Source: Collybiopsis luxurians FD-317 M1 (lineage: Eukaryota; Basidiomycota; Agaricomycetes; Agaricales; Omphalotaceae). Taken from it: a stretch of DNA of 64,000 nucleotides. The notes below the pieces were generated by a model that saw only the letters and a program-made list of their open reading frames with translations, was not told the origin of the DNA and did not search any database. Made by a program: the position numbers and the translations under genes. This document shows, piece after piece, positions 1 to 12,300 of this stretch (the first letter of the stretch is position 1; every line of letters starts with the position of its first letter). The stretch is from the NCBI GenBank assembly GCA_000827265.1, contig KN834759.1, positions 725,666 through 789,665 of the forward strand. Reading direction: 5' to 3'.

Positions 1-470
1 GCCTGAACCAATGAAAGACAAGGCTGCGTGGGAGGAGTAGAGCACTGTTTTGAGTCTGTGCTCCTGAGTAATTTGGAGGCTGCGGCACGTTTGCGTTTAT
101 AGTCCCTAGCTTGGGCTTGACGTTCCAGCCGATGACTGAATCCCAATACAGTAACAAGTAAGTTGTTGTAAACTGGATTCGATGGGATAACCTACTTTGC
201 ATAGTATTGAGAATGTTTTGTCTCCTTAGAAGAGCCAGTTTGGGCCCGGTTTGTAGCTCCTCTCACCATCAGTACGCAGGAGACAGAGATGCTGGCACAG
301 GCTCCTCAGGGTAAGGTGGAGGCTTAGGCTTGAAGCGAATGCATTGTCTCTAACAGAAATGGTATGTGACTAACTTACTATGGGTATATATATCTAAATT
401 CAGATTCCCGAAGTCCGTTACCCCAATAGGGTCCTACATAGACTCGCATCTCTCTCCGTAATCTTTCACA
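1..470. other. Intergenic stretch, no gene seen
   Basis: No convincing open frame, RNA gene or repeat is visible here. It is the upstream region of the F-box-like gene that starts at 511. Confidence 0.5.
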
Positions 471-477
471 TATAAAA
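471..477 (+). promoter_or_regulatory. TATA-like box before the F-box-like gene
   Basis: TATAAAA lies 33 bases before the ATG at 511, so transcription would give only a very short leader. This is a motif match only. Confidence 0.35.
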
Positions 478-510
478 ACTATCTGCCTCAGAGACAGCAA
501 TCAAGCTACC

Positions 511-1606
511 ATGATTCCGGACGACTCAATTCTGCTCGTCGTTCATAAGTCTGAGATGCCTCCATCCACTGTCATTGATCCTGGAGAGAACGAAGGGAAG
601 GCTTTTGCGAATCTGTTCAACATCCTCGGAAACGGAGACTTAATGAGACTTCGTCGAGTATGCCGAGGGATGCAGGTTTTGGTTGACCAGTTCATGACTC
701 GAAAATTGGATGTTGATACTGCTTTGACTGTCTACTTAGGCACAGCTTCTCGAGCCCGTCGACTCCGCAAACACCAGCAAGAACTTGGAGCCGTGTTTTC
801 AGGATTGTGGTCATACCTGTTTCTCTGCGGTGCCGCTCTTTTGGCCCCCAAGTTATGTCCACTGGACATTTTTCTAGACCATTCCCTTGTCCCAAAGCTG
901 GGGAACGTGTTACGGCCAATGGGGTTCCAATACTGCTCTGCTCAAGGGGAACTGGTCCCCGATCATCGACACCATTTCCAAGAAGCGTTTGAGCAGAATG
1001 ACGCTCGGGTCCATAGTACTTCAGCTGGCTCATTCCTCTACTGCTTCACAAACTGTGAAGTCATGGTTCGGGTTTTTGGTGCTACTCATGGCATTGTCCA
1101 TGCTATCTTCGAGCAAGGGTCAAGTGGGTATTTTCCTTTAGTCGATTACAAAATTGAAGCTAATAATTATGTCGAAAGCGTTCACGCACAATCTCATTTC
1201 CGCCACAGACGCTTGGTCAATCTTCCCCTCTTCTACTTTTGACAGTACAGAGCCAAGTCCGATAGTTACAAATCAAACATTAGGATTCATTGTCGGTGGT
1301 TATCGAGGCGCCCTTGGAGTAGATATTTCGCGTTTCTCAGGTGCGCCGGGAAGGGAATTTTTACTCGGACCTCATCAATTTGGGGACGAGTCAATGTGGA
1401 GGTGGCGTTTAACCCCTCCCGCAACAAGCAAGGACTGTGGTCTAACAGCATCGCTGCTACTTCATGGCTGGTCTGTGGTGTACAGAGCTGCGCAATTCCA
1501 TTTCATCTACCGACTTACGGACTGTGGATTTCTCAACTACGAATTCTCTATGCCAAGGTTCGTAATTATCATCCTTGAAAGTTATAGAACAATAGCCATA
1601 GAGTAA
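511..1606 (+). CDS. F-box-like protein of a mushroom-expanded family
   Basis: Model: exons 511-1123 and 1179-1606 with one 55-base phase-1 intron, giving 346 residues. The frame change near 1150 is explained by the intron, so the gene need not be frameshifted. The N-terminal part (about residues 30-75) resembles the leucine-rich F-box helices common in Agaricomycetes. It is followed by a segment with LDIFLD (about residue 118) that resembles the nucleotidyltransferase-like region often fused to such F-boxes, and later by an AWSIFPSSTF-type block seen in the same families. F-box proteins usually supply substrate specificity to SCF ubiquitin ligases; no substrate can be inferred. The C-terminal end after residue 300 is less convincing, so the true stop could lie in another exon. 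The assignment is from recalled family appearance only. Confidence 0.55.
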
Positions 1607-2572
1607 GTTAAGTCTTTCGGCCTTTGTTCAATTGTACTGACAAGGGAGGTGCTCTGCAGACATGACGCGAACTGGCTGGTCGATCTGGCTACCGCATGCC
1701 ACAAGGCGAATCGGACTTTCTTAGCGCAACTAGCGTCCAGATTTGAGCAGTATCCTCTCTGTTTGCGGGAGACTCGCACAATGTGGTAGTTTTAAAAACG
1801 ACGGGAAAATTTGCTAAAAATTTATTCTGTAGAGACTTAGGCAAATAATTAGAGAATCGATTAGTGATTTAGAATCAAATAAGGGTGTTTGAAAAGCATA
1901 AAAGGACCAACGAGTTTTGCAAGAATCTCCTCATCGACCAAGGATCTCCCTCAAAACGAAATGCCAAAAGCACCGAAAAAAATAACACACCGCAACTCAA
2001 CTCCAAATGGAGATGGTTACAAGGACCCTAGAAGCAGATCGAGACGAAAGGCCTGTAGGCCCGGATTGCAGACCGTTTGCCCAGAGTCTCACTGGGTTCG
2101 GAGGTCAAGGCGACTTCTTACCAAACCCTTTGTCGACTGTGAGCCCTGAATTCCTAAGTCCAGGACTTGTCAACTGACGGTATTTATGTACCGACTCAAT
2201 CAGATACTGAAAAGTGAAAAGAATCTCCGCCATTGAGATTCAAATGTCATGTTGCTCTTCCGGGAATCCCGACATTTGGCAGGGTAGGCAGGGTCTGGTC
2301 TGGCAGGGTGAAGAGATGAACGTACTAGAAATTTTTTACATTGGTTTTTTCTCATTTTTGGCTGCAGACGGCAATTTGAGATCGTAATAGATTGCATATC
2401 GATTCTATGCGATGAATTAATACAAGTGAGAACGGGTCCAGCGGGACATCGGTGCAGTCAGAATGACATCCTGTTAGAATGACTCTTTGGTCACCTAAGG
2501 AGGAACATCATTAAAGATTACCAAAAAAAGGACTTATCTGCTTTGCAAAAACGTGAGATTTAGTTAGGGCAA
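1607..2572. other. Intergenic stretch, no gene supported
   Basis: A short basic open frame at 1889-2149 has no recognisable domain and no supporting splice sites. I see no RNA gene or repeat here. Confidence 0.4.
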
Positions 2573-5500
2573 ATGGTTTTAAAGCGAACGTCTTCCCAAA
2601 CAGAAATAAAGACTATGACCCGTACGTTGTTATTCCACATCCCTCTTTGTCCTAAATATTTACCCTCCTCCTTGGTAGGTTCAAGCACCACCGAAAGGAC
2701 CCCACTCAATATCGAGCAAGAGATTGCTCAGCTGAACCACCAAATTAGTATCCAAACTCTGAAGCTGACGACAGCGCGGCGTAATAATGTGAAGCAGATA
2801 CAACGTAGCATCACAACGCGCCAGGAAAAGATGGCAATACTCAAAAATGAACTTACGAGGATAGGAGAAAGCACTTCGGCCAGAGGCCAAGAGGAACAGA
2901 TCCTGCAGTCCGGTGAGTGTCATAAAGTTTCTACGTCTCGATTCTCTGACCTACGTTAACAGTAAACTCTGAGACCTCTAAGCTGGTAGATTTCTCTTCT
3001 GACTTGACGGATCTTGACAGTGGGTTCTTTTCCAAATGTGATCTTCCTGATTTAATTCCACTTTGCAGGAAGCGGAGACGACGACACTGACTTGACATTG
3101 AACGTCAATTGTGAGTGAAGCGCCTCTTGCGTCATCAGCAGCTGATTTTCTTTCGAGTAGTACAACGCAAGAACCCAACTCCAAGCAGCTCCTCGGTGGT
3201 AGACATTGGGCAACGTGTCATGGGCATTCTCGATGAAGCTATGGGAAGAAGTACAAAATGTGAGTTCAACTTTGATTCAATTGAGGAAGAATCACAAGTT
3301 AAGGGAACGTTATTTCAGCAGCAGTTGTAGTGCCCACGGAAGCAGCAAATCTGTATATGGGAACTGGACTTTCTGACGGAGCCAAGACGCTCATGATAGG
3401 TTGGCGATATATTCGGAAATGGCGCACAAACCACTCAATAGCTCTCAATTCAGATGCCTCTTCGTATGATGCTGCGAAGCGCAGTGTGGAAGGAGGATCC
3501 TTATCCCCAGCAATTTCTCTTGAGCGCGATGCTCAAACTACTTCCTCTCTCACCCATAATCCCGGCGTGGTGGAGGTGGTTCAGTCTAGGTTCTCCACAT
3601 CATGCGAGGAAATGGTTCCGTCCCAGTCTTCTTTGGCCTTACATTTTCCCTCCACTCCAGAGGATGGCCCTTTGTCTGCTTCATTGGAAGTGAGGGAAGT
3701 TCTGTCTACTCCATTGCGCTCTCCCCCGACAAGGGAGTCTCAGAATCATAAATCAACTTCAGTAACAAAACCAGCCGATGAAATGGTGCCTCCATCTCCG
3801 CAGACGATCACAGCTTCCCCTTTGCCAATTCCAGACAGTTCTATTGAAAGCAACCTCGAACTAAATCCTCAGAAACCCCCTCTAGCTCCCCCTATGTCCA
3901 ATGACACTGGACCAGCCGTGTCTTTAATGCCAATCCATAGGCAGGCCCCAGAGGTCCCAGAAATGCTTACAGGTCCCAAGAAGGTGGATGACCCCTTGTC
4001 GTTACCGGCAGCGTCACCTTCCATTTCTCGCCCTTATCTTGCAGCTCTCCAATCCTCACGGGATGGTGAGACCGGAAATCCGTCAGATGTGGACTCCGGT
4101 TTGTCGGCGGCTTTGGATATATTAAATAGGCAGTCCCAGAATCATAAATCAGCTTCAGTAACAAAACTTGCTGATGAAACAGTGTCTCCATCTCCACAGA
4201 CAATCACAGCTTCTCCTTTGCCAATTCCAGATAGTTCTATTGAAAGAAGCCTCGAACCAGTTCCTCATAAATCTCTTCCAGCCCCCCCTACAGCCGTGTC
4301 TTCAACACCAATCCATAGGCGGGCCCCGGATGTCGCAGAAATGCTTACAGGTCCAAAGAAGGTAGATGACCCCTTGTCGTTACCGCCAGTTCCGGAGTAC
4401 CTTTCCACTCTGCTTTCAAACAACCAGGGGGCCTCAGATAAACTGGAAGGCTTATTAAAATCTGCTGCGCAGTTAGGATTGACGTTGATCAACTTCAATG
4501 GCAATAAATTTCCCTCAATTCCAGAGGCAGTTGCGGCACCTCAGGCGGGTAAAGCAAATACAATAATGTCTGAAGGACGGTCTGGGGACCTTTTTTTGGG
4601 ACCACAACGACTTCGTCATTCCAACGTTACCGAAGAGAATCATCCGACCATATCAGCAGAGTCACTGCCTCAGACCAAGCGGAAGCGGAGTAAGCGGAAT
4701 CATTATTATACTGAATGCGGGTTTTTTGACAAATGAACAGTGACCAAAACTGAGCAATCTGACCTCGGAGAATTCAACGACCAAGACTTTGTCGACCTTA
4801 GAGATTATGATGACGACGAAAGCGCTACCGACTTTACAGGAAAAAAGAGGCGCATCAATAAAAAGAAGAAGGAGGATGAGCCCGAATGTGAGTGACAAAG
4901 TTGAAAGCTATAGCTTTTGCTTACCAAGTTCCCTGTTAGACGAAAGGTGCTTAAGACTGGCGAGAGATCAGGATACCGCTAGTGAGTAGAAGAAACGTTA
5001 GCTTATTCTCGAGCTCAACCCTTCATGGACAATAGAACAGGCTCGAGAAGAAATGAACACTTTTCTAACGAGCGGGGAGAAATTTTCCCGAGATATCAAG
5101 TATCTCCTGCGCACGGTCGACTTCTTTGTCCCAGAATGCGCAAGTGTTTGCCCCGATTTATCCCTGGAAATTCTGACAACGACTCACGGCCATATCCGAT
5201 GTCTTCAGCACGCTAACACCCGCAATGTGAAGCAAAATGATTGGTCGGGCACGCCGAGACCATGGAATGTTACGGGGGTTCCATACCAACCACGCAAGGC
5301 TGGAGAGCATTTAGAACCAGGTGCCTTACACTGTGGGTGCCATTGGGAAAGAGCTGTATTCGAGTTTTTTCTATTCAAGACGGGAAAGATTGAGTCTCGC
5401 ACAAGAAAGGATGAGCCAGGCTGGAAGATCGAGGGTTGGCATACACAATACTTACATCCCCACCTACGCGAACTCGTACTAGGTCAGGTCCAAGAGGTCA

Positions 5501-5718
5501 CAACGTGGTGTTTGGATGACATTTGGACCAAAGAGAAGGACGAAGATGGCCTATATGTGGTGGATCGCCCAGAGAGTGCACGCTTGCAGACTATGATCGA
5601 GAGGCTGCAAGCTCGCTTGATTGTCGTCAAGGAGAAAGAAGAAGGAGAGAAAAATGTTGAGGTATGGCTCAATCGTATCAGGGAAAGGGTCGAGTCGCAG
5701 ACGGGGAAAGTAGCTTAA
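2573..5718 (+). CDS. Uncharacterised 903-residue protein with coiled coil, internal duplication and basic stretches
   Basis: Nine exons join in one frame: 2573-2621, 2679-2912, 2963-3019, 3069-3110, 3161-3259, 3331-4689, 4741-4887, 4940-4981 and 5036-5718. All eight introns (49-71 bases) are phase 1, so every internal exon is a multiple of three. The N-terminus (about residues 25-80) is a heptad-like coiled coil. The large exon is Pro/Ser-rich and carries a tandem duplication of about 85-90 residues. Basic clusters (TKRKR; GKKRRINKKKK) around an acidic stretch suggest nuclear localisation. The C-terminal 230 residues look globular, with a HCGCHWE cluster and a final coiled coil. I do not recognise the family. 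The start is the first ATG of the open frame; an earlier non-coding exon is possible. The next gene begins about 370 bases downstream on the same strand. Confidence 0.7.
3739..4387 (+). repeat. Two-copy coding duplication inside the 903-residue gene
   Basis: Copy 1 (about 3739-4009) and copy 2 (about 4135-4387) are highly similar. They both run from SQNHKS to KKVDDPLSLP in the protein. Copy 2 has lost an in-frame segment. Both stay in frame, so the duplication lengthens the disordered central region. Confidence 0.85.
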
Positions 5719-6088
5719 GGACCGGCGGGAGCATCTTCCAAGTAAATCGGAGCTAATTATTCCTGTTACTCACATTAACGTTGTATCTCTGCTGTGGACT
5801 TTTCTATGTTACTACATTTGACGTTGGACATGTTCGGCCGCCCGGTTCTGCAATGAGCGCCGGCCGGGCACTTCTCGTTCTCGTTCTTCCGTTCTTCACT
5901 TCCTTGTAAAAACGTTTTCTTCAATCTGATTTTCGAACAACTCAAGACCTGTTTTACTATCACATCACTTCAATATTGACTGCATAGCTCTTACTATTAT
6001 TGGACCCAGGTGGGGGGAGCCACATGCAATTTGTCCCAGCAAGTTGTTGGTCTGATCAATTTTTAACGGAGAAGCACGCGTTATCATT

Positions 6089-8235
6089 ATGGTATGATTT
6101 TATTACTGAGCGTGGCAAACTTTTCTGAATTGTAAGTCATAGGACCTATTAAAGGAGAAAGCCATCACATTCCCTCTAACTTTCGAAAACGTCGAAAAAG
6201 ACCCCCGTATTTTAACTCGCTTCGCTTTATCAGGGAACGAAGGTAATGAGAATGTATTCGTCAGTTGAACCCCATGCTGATAATCAAAAGATGAACGTAG
6301 GGCGTTCGACGGAAAGGTTGGGAATATCAGTAAAGGCGACATCCTAACTATCTCTCCAAATGCAAATCATCTCTTCGCTCCTCCCAACTTTCGCCGTGTT
6401 CGCCTTCGGCGGGATTACCACTTTGGTATCGACGACCCTCTGTATTTTCCTCAGCCCTTCCGCTCCGAATCTGGCCATCTAGCTCTGATGCTTTGTCCTA
6501 CTGACAGTTCAGACGACGACTTTTATCCCGCCTGGCGCACTCCCGAGCGCGACCAATTTTGCGTTATAAATCCTTCGCTCGGGCTAGGAAAACTGGAGCG
6601 GCGCATCCATGACTCTCTGCTGAAGCTTAGTCATCAGGTCTTGAATCAAGTTCCGGCGGATAACAACGACACCTACCTCTTGTCTCTGGAAGCTAACTTG
6701 AGAAGGCTGATGGATCGTCTGGATCTCCCCGCTTCCATGGAGAAGATGTTTATCTTGGTCTCCCAAATTCAACGTTTCTTGCTAGAGCTGAACGCACGGT
6801 CGCGCTGGGTGGGAGACGAGTGGCAGAAACGGCTCAAGACTGCTGCTAGTCACATACGACAGCCACTGGTACACACAATTGGTGCCTTTACAGAAAGCCT
6901 CGACGATTTGGATATTCTCTTCTACGCCGGAATTCCGGTTTGGTATGTTTGTATGGCGAAGAGCATGCCATATGCGCGTATCAACTCTGTTGCCCCATTA
7001 CTCCATGAAGACTACTCTCAAAAATTGGTTCGGCCTGGCGGGTTCATCGTTGACTGTGCAGATACCTCTCCTCCTCACAAAGTTGTATATGAAGGCCTCC
7101 CGAACAAGCCCGATCGCTACCAGAAAATGGCGGCGTACATAGACTCATTGGTAAACGAACCGGCGATGTTCTTGGGAGCCCGAGGGTCTGACATACCCAC
7201 GTCCAAACATTTACGCTCTTCCAACAGACGGCCTGAGAAGCCGGATGCAAAAGAGTCCAGATTCGCACCGTGTAAGTCATTGTAATGCAGTGTTTGGCAT
7301 CTGTATTCATACATTTTCACTCTGTAGATGCCAGAACTAAACCGAAACCCCCTCCCATGAGCAACACATTCCTTGTACCAAATAGCATTTATATGCCAAC
7401 ACCTCTTCTGAACTGGGAGCGTGCCCTGCGTGTATTGTCCGAGCACAATCAAGCATTACGAACTCCTGCAGGCGTCGACGCTGGTTTTCGGGTGCCGCCC
7501 ATTCGAAACATAATTTCACCAGCAAAAGCTGAAACTGTGCAACTTCTGTTCCATGGCTGGCTACGAATACGTGATGTGATCCTCACCCATCTTTACGGTA
7601 CCCCAATGCGTCTTACTAGTAAGCAGTGGCGATGTCTCCTAGAGGTCGCTGGCTGGAGGTACGGCGATCCAGACATTCCAACAGCGACAGGTCAACGCCA
7701 CACGGAGAGCCGTGGAATTCTGAAACGGCTTTATTTCAGATCAGACTCAGAAACCGAAGACCTCTCGACAGTCCCTATCTCTTGGAATAACCGTACTCTT
7801 TCGAAGGTGGAAGATTTGCCGACTGCTCTTGGTCGAGAGATCCTCTGGGAGTTGCAAGAACTTGGGTTTCGTAACGATCTGATCGCACTCGACACCCACC
7901 TTGACCGGAGCGACATGAACCCAGCTGAGCGACGGTCGCTGTTGAATGGCTGTTGGGAAGGTACGGCCAGTTACGTTGACATTCAACTAGCGGCGAAAGG
8001 ATTGGGTGCTCCAACTTTACAGGAACGGTGGCCTTATCTTCGGGCGCTTCACCTTGTAATGCGCACTTGGAAGGGTGAAAAACCCGAGTTACTCTTGGCC
8101 AACTTACCAGATAATGGTGGGGATGCAACTTTTGATATCTTTATCAAGCGGTTGGAGTACACGTTGGCAGATTTCTTCACTATTTCTTTCTTACGAGTTT
8201 TTGGTCGGGCGGCCTGCATCCCATATCAACTTTAG
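6089..8235 (+). CDS. Uncharacterised 663-residue protein, mushroom-type hypothetical
   Basis: Model: exons 6089-6091, 6143-6242, 6291-7271 and 7328-8235, giving 663 residues. The first coding exon would be only the ATG codon, followed directly by a 51-base phase-0 intron. This is unusual, and an upstream exon could replace it. The other two introns are phase 1. Coding potential before 6488 is supported by an open, protein-like reading through 6291-6487 that runs into the main exon. A central YAGIPVWYV segment (about residue 270) recalls a recurrent hypothetical protein family of Agaricomycetes that I cannot name. The N-terminal half is helical and acidic; no catalytic motif, signal peptide or membrane segment is seen. 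Confidence 0.6.
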
Positions 8236-8760
8236 AGGCTTTTTTCATTGCGCAAAATCTACCTCGTTCGTGCGTTATACTTATGGATTAAATACTTCGG
8301 ATATCAGATATGCAGTACACGTTTTCCGAGAATATGAGTAAAGTCAATCTTCATGCTACACTGTTCGGCGACAGCTGGTGACTAAGTGTATAGTTGTCAA
8401 CATTTGATACTCAATAGGAGCAATTCGTTGGCGAATACTAGGGAGGTATTGTGAATGCAATAAATGCAGATCCGTATCCGCTACAAGAGGTTAATCTTAC
8501 AAGATTTATTTTTAATCATCCTTCGAGTGAGGTTGTAGCTATTGGGTGGTATTCAAGTTGGGATACTGCGGGTGGCGCAAGGCAAGAAGCTATACCAGAA
8601 TTCTACAGTACAACGGTGAACGGACTCATAATTAACTAAAAAGCAGTTCAGTAGATTGAAATCTGCAACACATATATATACTGTCGGGCTTGACTGACGC
8701 ACTCTACCGAAGCGCAGTGCATACCGAGGAGCTGTGAATTCGTCACTGATCATTGTAGCC
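8236..8760. other. Intergenic stretch, no gene seen
   Basis: Sequence after the 663-residue gene with no supported feature. It leads into the repeat region that begins near 8761. Confidence 0.4.
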
Positions 8761-9514
8761 GTCCCGGTACTTATTGATTTGCTACAGAACTACTACATAG
8801 TGTTCCGTGAGAGGCCATGGACATTCTAGTAAATAGCCTAGAACTCATTTTCCAAAGGACTCTTGTGCAGTAAACTCATACCTCGCTGCCCCAGAGTTCT
8901 ACATTATATCGATGCTTTTCGGCTTCGGCTGCACCGGGACGCAGTGCATAATGGGGACATATACTGTTGATGGTCAATAGATACCTCCCGGTATCAATTT
9001 ACTACGGCACTATTTGACAGTGGACTGAGCGAAATCATCACAACGTAAGTATGCAACTAGGCATAGCTAGAGTCAGGGTAGTAGAGTATAGAACGCGATA
9101 AGAGACCATGAATGTGCATTGTATATCCTAGTATTAATTTTCCACCAAACGATTGTGCAGTGAACCTACTCGTGATTCACTGCACAGCAGCTCTGCAGCA
9201 CAATTATACCGTTGGGCCTCAACTGCCGAGCCGCAATATTAAGTCCAGTCTATGAGGAGAGGCTGTATAACATAGATACACTATAAATTATGTTTAGGTA
9301 TTGCAGGATGGATTTGCTATAGGACTATATTGTAGTGAGCCAAGAGTAAGTTCATTGTAAAAGAGTTCCCCAGTAAGTAGACATAACAACATACGGTGCA
9401 TACTCTAAGCCTTAGTGAGTAATGTCACTAATATACAATTGACTAGCTGCGGGTATCCCGGTATTAAGTTGCTACGGGACTATTGTACAGTGAACCAACT
9501 CATGACTTACCGAA
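8761..9514. repeat. Old degenerate repeat (about six diverged copies)
   Basis: Diverged copies of a core reading roughly CCCGGTATTAATTTGCTACG, followed by GGACTATTGTGCAGTGAACC, occur near 8761, 8835, 8985, 9125, 9296 and 9457. The spacing is 75-170 bases. The best-preserved copies are at 8985 and 9457. No open frame is supported. It directly abuts the 51-bp minisatellite. Confidence 0.6.
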
Positions 9515-11445
9515 AAAGAGTTTGACCCGCTTAGCCGCTGGATCTTTGCCCTGAAAAACATAGGTGCAATGGATAAATGGCTCAGCTACAGGATATTTGC
9601 CCTGCAGAACATGGGTGTAACAACTGAACACCTCAGCCGCTGTATTTTCGCCCTACAAAACATATACATAGTGATCAAAAGCGAGGTCGCGGAGGCTGAA
9701 TGATGAGTTAGGGGGTGACTGCCTAGGTGATATTTGGTGACACATACGCACATTTTACAGGCTGCAGTGATTGAATCTTTGCTCTCTAGAACAGTGGCAG
9801 TAACCAGATCAACTGTTGCTATATTTCTGCCTTTTGGAACATACTAGTATATGATGCAGTGATTGACAAGCTCAGCGTTTGCATCTTTATGCTGTAGTTC
9901 GTATATTCTGTGAATGACTAGTTGATCCATTGCATCTTTATTCTGTGGTGTACATATTCAGTGACTGACCAGCTCAGTCATTGCATCTTTTATCTGGAGT
10001 TCATATATTTAGCGACTGACTACCACAGCCACCAAATTCTATTCTTCAGTAGGACATATGCAGCGATTGACTGGCTCAGCTGCTGCCTGATTATTGTTAA
10101 TAGGACATATATGCAGTGACTGACCAGCTCAGCTATTGCATCTTTATGCTGTAGTTCATATATTCAGTGACTGACCAGCTAATCCATTGCCTTTATTCTG
10201 TAGCGTACATAATCAGTGACTGACCAGCTCAGTCATTGCATCTTTTATCTGTAGTTCATATATTTAGCGACTGACTACCACAGCCACCAAATTCTATTCT
10301 TCAGTAGGACATATGCAGCGATTGACTGCCTCAGCTGCTGCCTAATTATTGTTAATAGGACATGTATGCAGTGACTGAACAGCTCAGCCATTGCATCCTT
10401 ATTCTGTAGTGCATATAATATACTCAGCCATTGCATCTTTATCCTGTAGTTCATATATTCAGTGACTGATCAGCTCAGCCCCTGCCTCTTGATTCTGTAG
10501 CTCCTATATTCAGTTTGGACCGTGACCAGTGACCAGCTCAGCCATTGCATCTTTATTCTGTAGTTCATATTTTCAGTGACTGATCAGCTCCGCCATTGCA
10601 TCTTTATTCTGTAGTGCATATTTTCAGTGACTGACCAGCTCAGCCATTGCATCATTATTCTGTAGTTCTTATATCCAGTTCGGACCAGTGACCAGCTCAG
10701 CCATTGCATCTTTACTCTGTAGTTCATACTGACGAACTCAGCCATTGCATCTTCATTCTGTAGTACATTTATTCAGTAACTGACCAGCCCAGCTGCATCT
10801 TTATTCTGTAGTTCATGTATTCAGTGATTGACCAGCTCAGCCACTGCATTATTATTATGTAGTTCATATATTCAGTAACTGGCCAGCTCAGCCATTGCAT
10901 CTTTATTCTGTAGTTCATATATTGACTGACCAACTTATCCATGACGTCTTTGTTCTGTAGTTCATATAATCAGTGACTGACCAGCTCAGCCTTTGCATCT
11001 TTATTCTGTAGCTCATATATTCAGTGACTGACCAGCTCAGTCATTGCATCTTTATTCTGTAGCTCATATATTCAGTGACTGACCAGCTCAGTCATTGCAT
11101 CTTTATTCTGTAGCTCATATATTCAGTGACTGTCTAGCTCAGCTGCTGAATTCTATTCTTCAGCAGGACATATATGCAGTGAATGACTGGCTCAGCCGCT
11201 GCCTTAGTAGGACATATATGCAGTGACTGACTGGCTCAGGTGCTGCATCTTTATCCTGCACAAAATATATGCTGCGACTGACCCGCTTAGCCACTGCATC
11301 TTTATGCTGTAGTACATTATGCAGCTATCAAAAGCTAAGCCACTGGATATATGTCCAGGCTCAGTAGGCTGGAAGCAACGAAATTGAATTAGATGGTGAA
11401 TAAACTTCTGTTCGGTGTGTATTCTCATTTACAAAACATATATGC
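9515..11445. repeat. 51-bp minisatellite with 255-bp higher-order unit
   Basis: Unit: about TTCAGTGACTGACCAGCTCA, then GCCATTGCATCTTTATTCTG, then TAGTTCATATA. The start TCAGTGACTG recurs at 11021, 11072 and 11123, an exact 51-base period. Near 10011 and 10266 the same diagnostic variant (AGCGACTGACTACCACAGCC) recurs exactly 255 bases (5 x 51) apart with its neighbouring variants. That indicates a higher-order repeat. The outer units (before 9900) are more diverged. Because 51 is a multiple of three, spurious open frames appear inside (for example 9922-10119). Confidence 0.92.
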
Positions 11446-12300
11446 AGTGACTGCGTAGGGATTAGGTCACTGCAAGCCTTGTCCCATAGGTATTGCGCGC
11501 AATGACTGAGAACTGGCTTTCTGGCCGGCATGCACTCTATAGCCTAAAATGCAATAGTTAGAGAGTTAGTAAGAGTCCTGAATGTATATGCGGTAACCAA
11601 AAACCTAGGTCACTGAAATTTTGTCCAGGGGCATATATACACTACTTCGTCCTTCGCTGGCTTATAGAAAGGATGTGCAATGACGGTAGAGCAGGCTCGC
11701 TATATATATATTCTGTAAGTCGAAATGCACTGGTCTACCATGTGACAATTTGTGCCGGTGGAACGAACAGCGGTTGTTCGAAAGCTCAGTCGCCCACTTG
11801 TCTAAGGGGAGATACATATATGTAATGCCCTATGAAGAGCTCAACCAATGCATATTTGTTCAGATGAGCTGGCTCGCTGTTCCCCAGGATGGAGTGCGGC
11901 CATAAGCTAGGTCATGACGGAACCGCCGGGTCCATGAATTCTGTCGAACAGAACGTATATGCAGTGACTTAGTAAGAGCCGAGCCTCTTGTACCTTTATC
12001 CTGGAGGATCAATATGCATTGATTGAAGAGATGCCAAGCCCCTGCATTATAATCCAGTAGGACATAAATGGTGTGACTCAACATTTGTTTACTGCATATA
12101 TGTTCTCCAAACCAGAATAAGTACAGCATTGGCGGTGCCTAACCAGGCAGTGGGTTACTCAAGGGGTTGCCACTTGTGATGCTGTAGAATGAAATTGCAT
12201 CGGCTCAAAAGGTGTTCTTGTTTTCTGTAGGACATAAGTGCAATAGCTCAAAAGGTAGCTCTCTGCAATAATATTCTACAGCAAGGCCATGCTGCCAGCT
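11446..12300. repeat. Diverged flank of the minisatellite
   Basis: Scattered pieces resembling the array unit (GGACATA...GTGACT, CTGCAT...TTTAT...TCTGTAG) continue to about 12260 but are too diverged to phase. No gene is supported. Confidence 0.5.

Noticed and set aside
1154..1242. Frameshift in the F-box-like gene
   Set aside because: A 55-base GT-AG intron at 1124-1178 joins the two frames exactly.
9922..10119. Open frame inside the minisatellite
   Set aside because: It follows from the repeat period being a multiple of three; composition is repeat-derived.
9515..11445. CRISPR-like array
   Set aside because: The whole 51-base unit repeats with point differences and there are no unique spacers, so this is a minisatellite.
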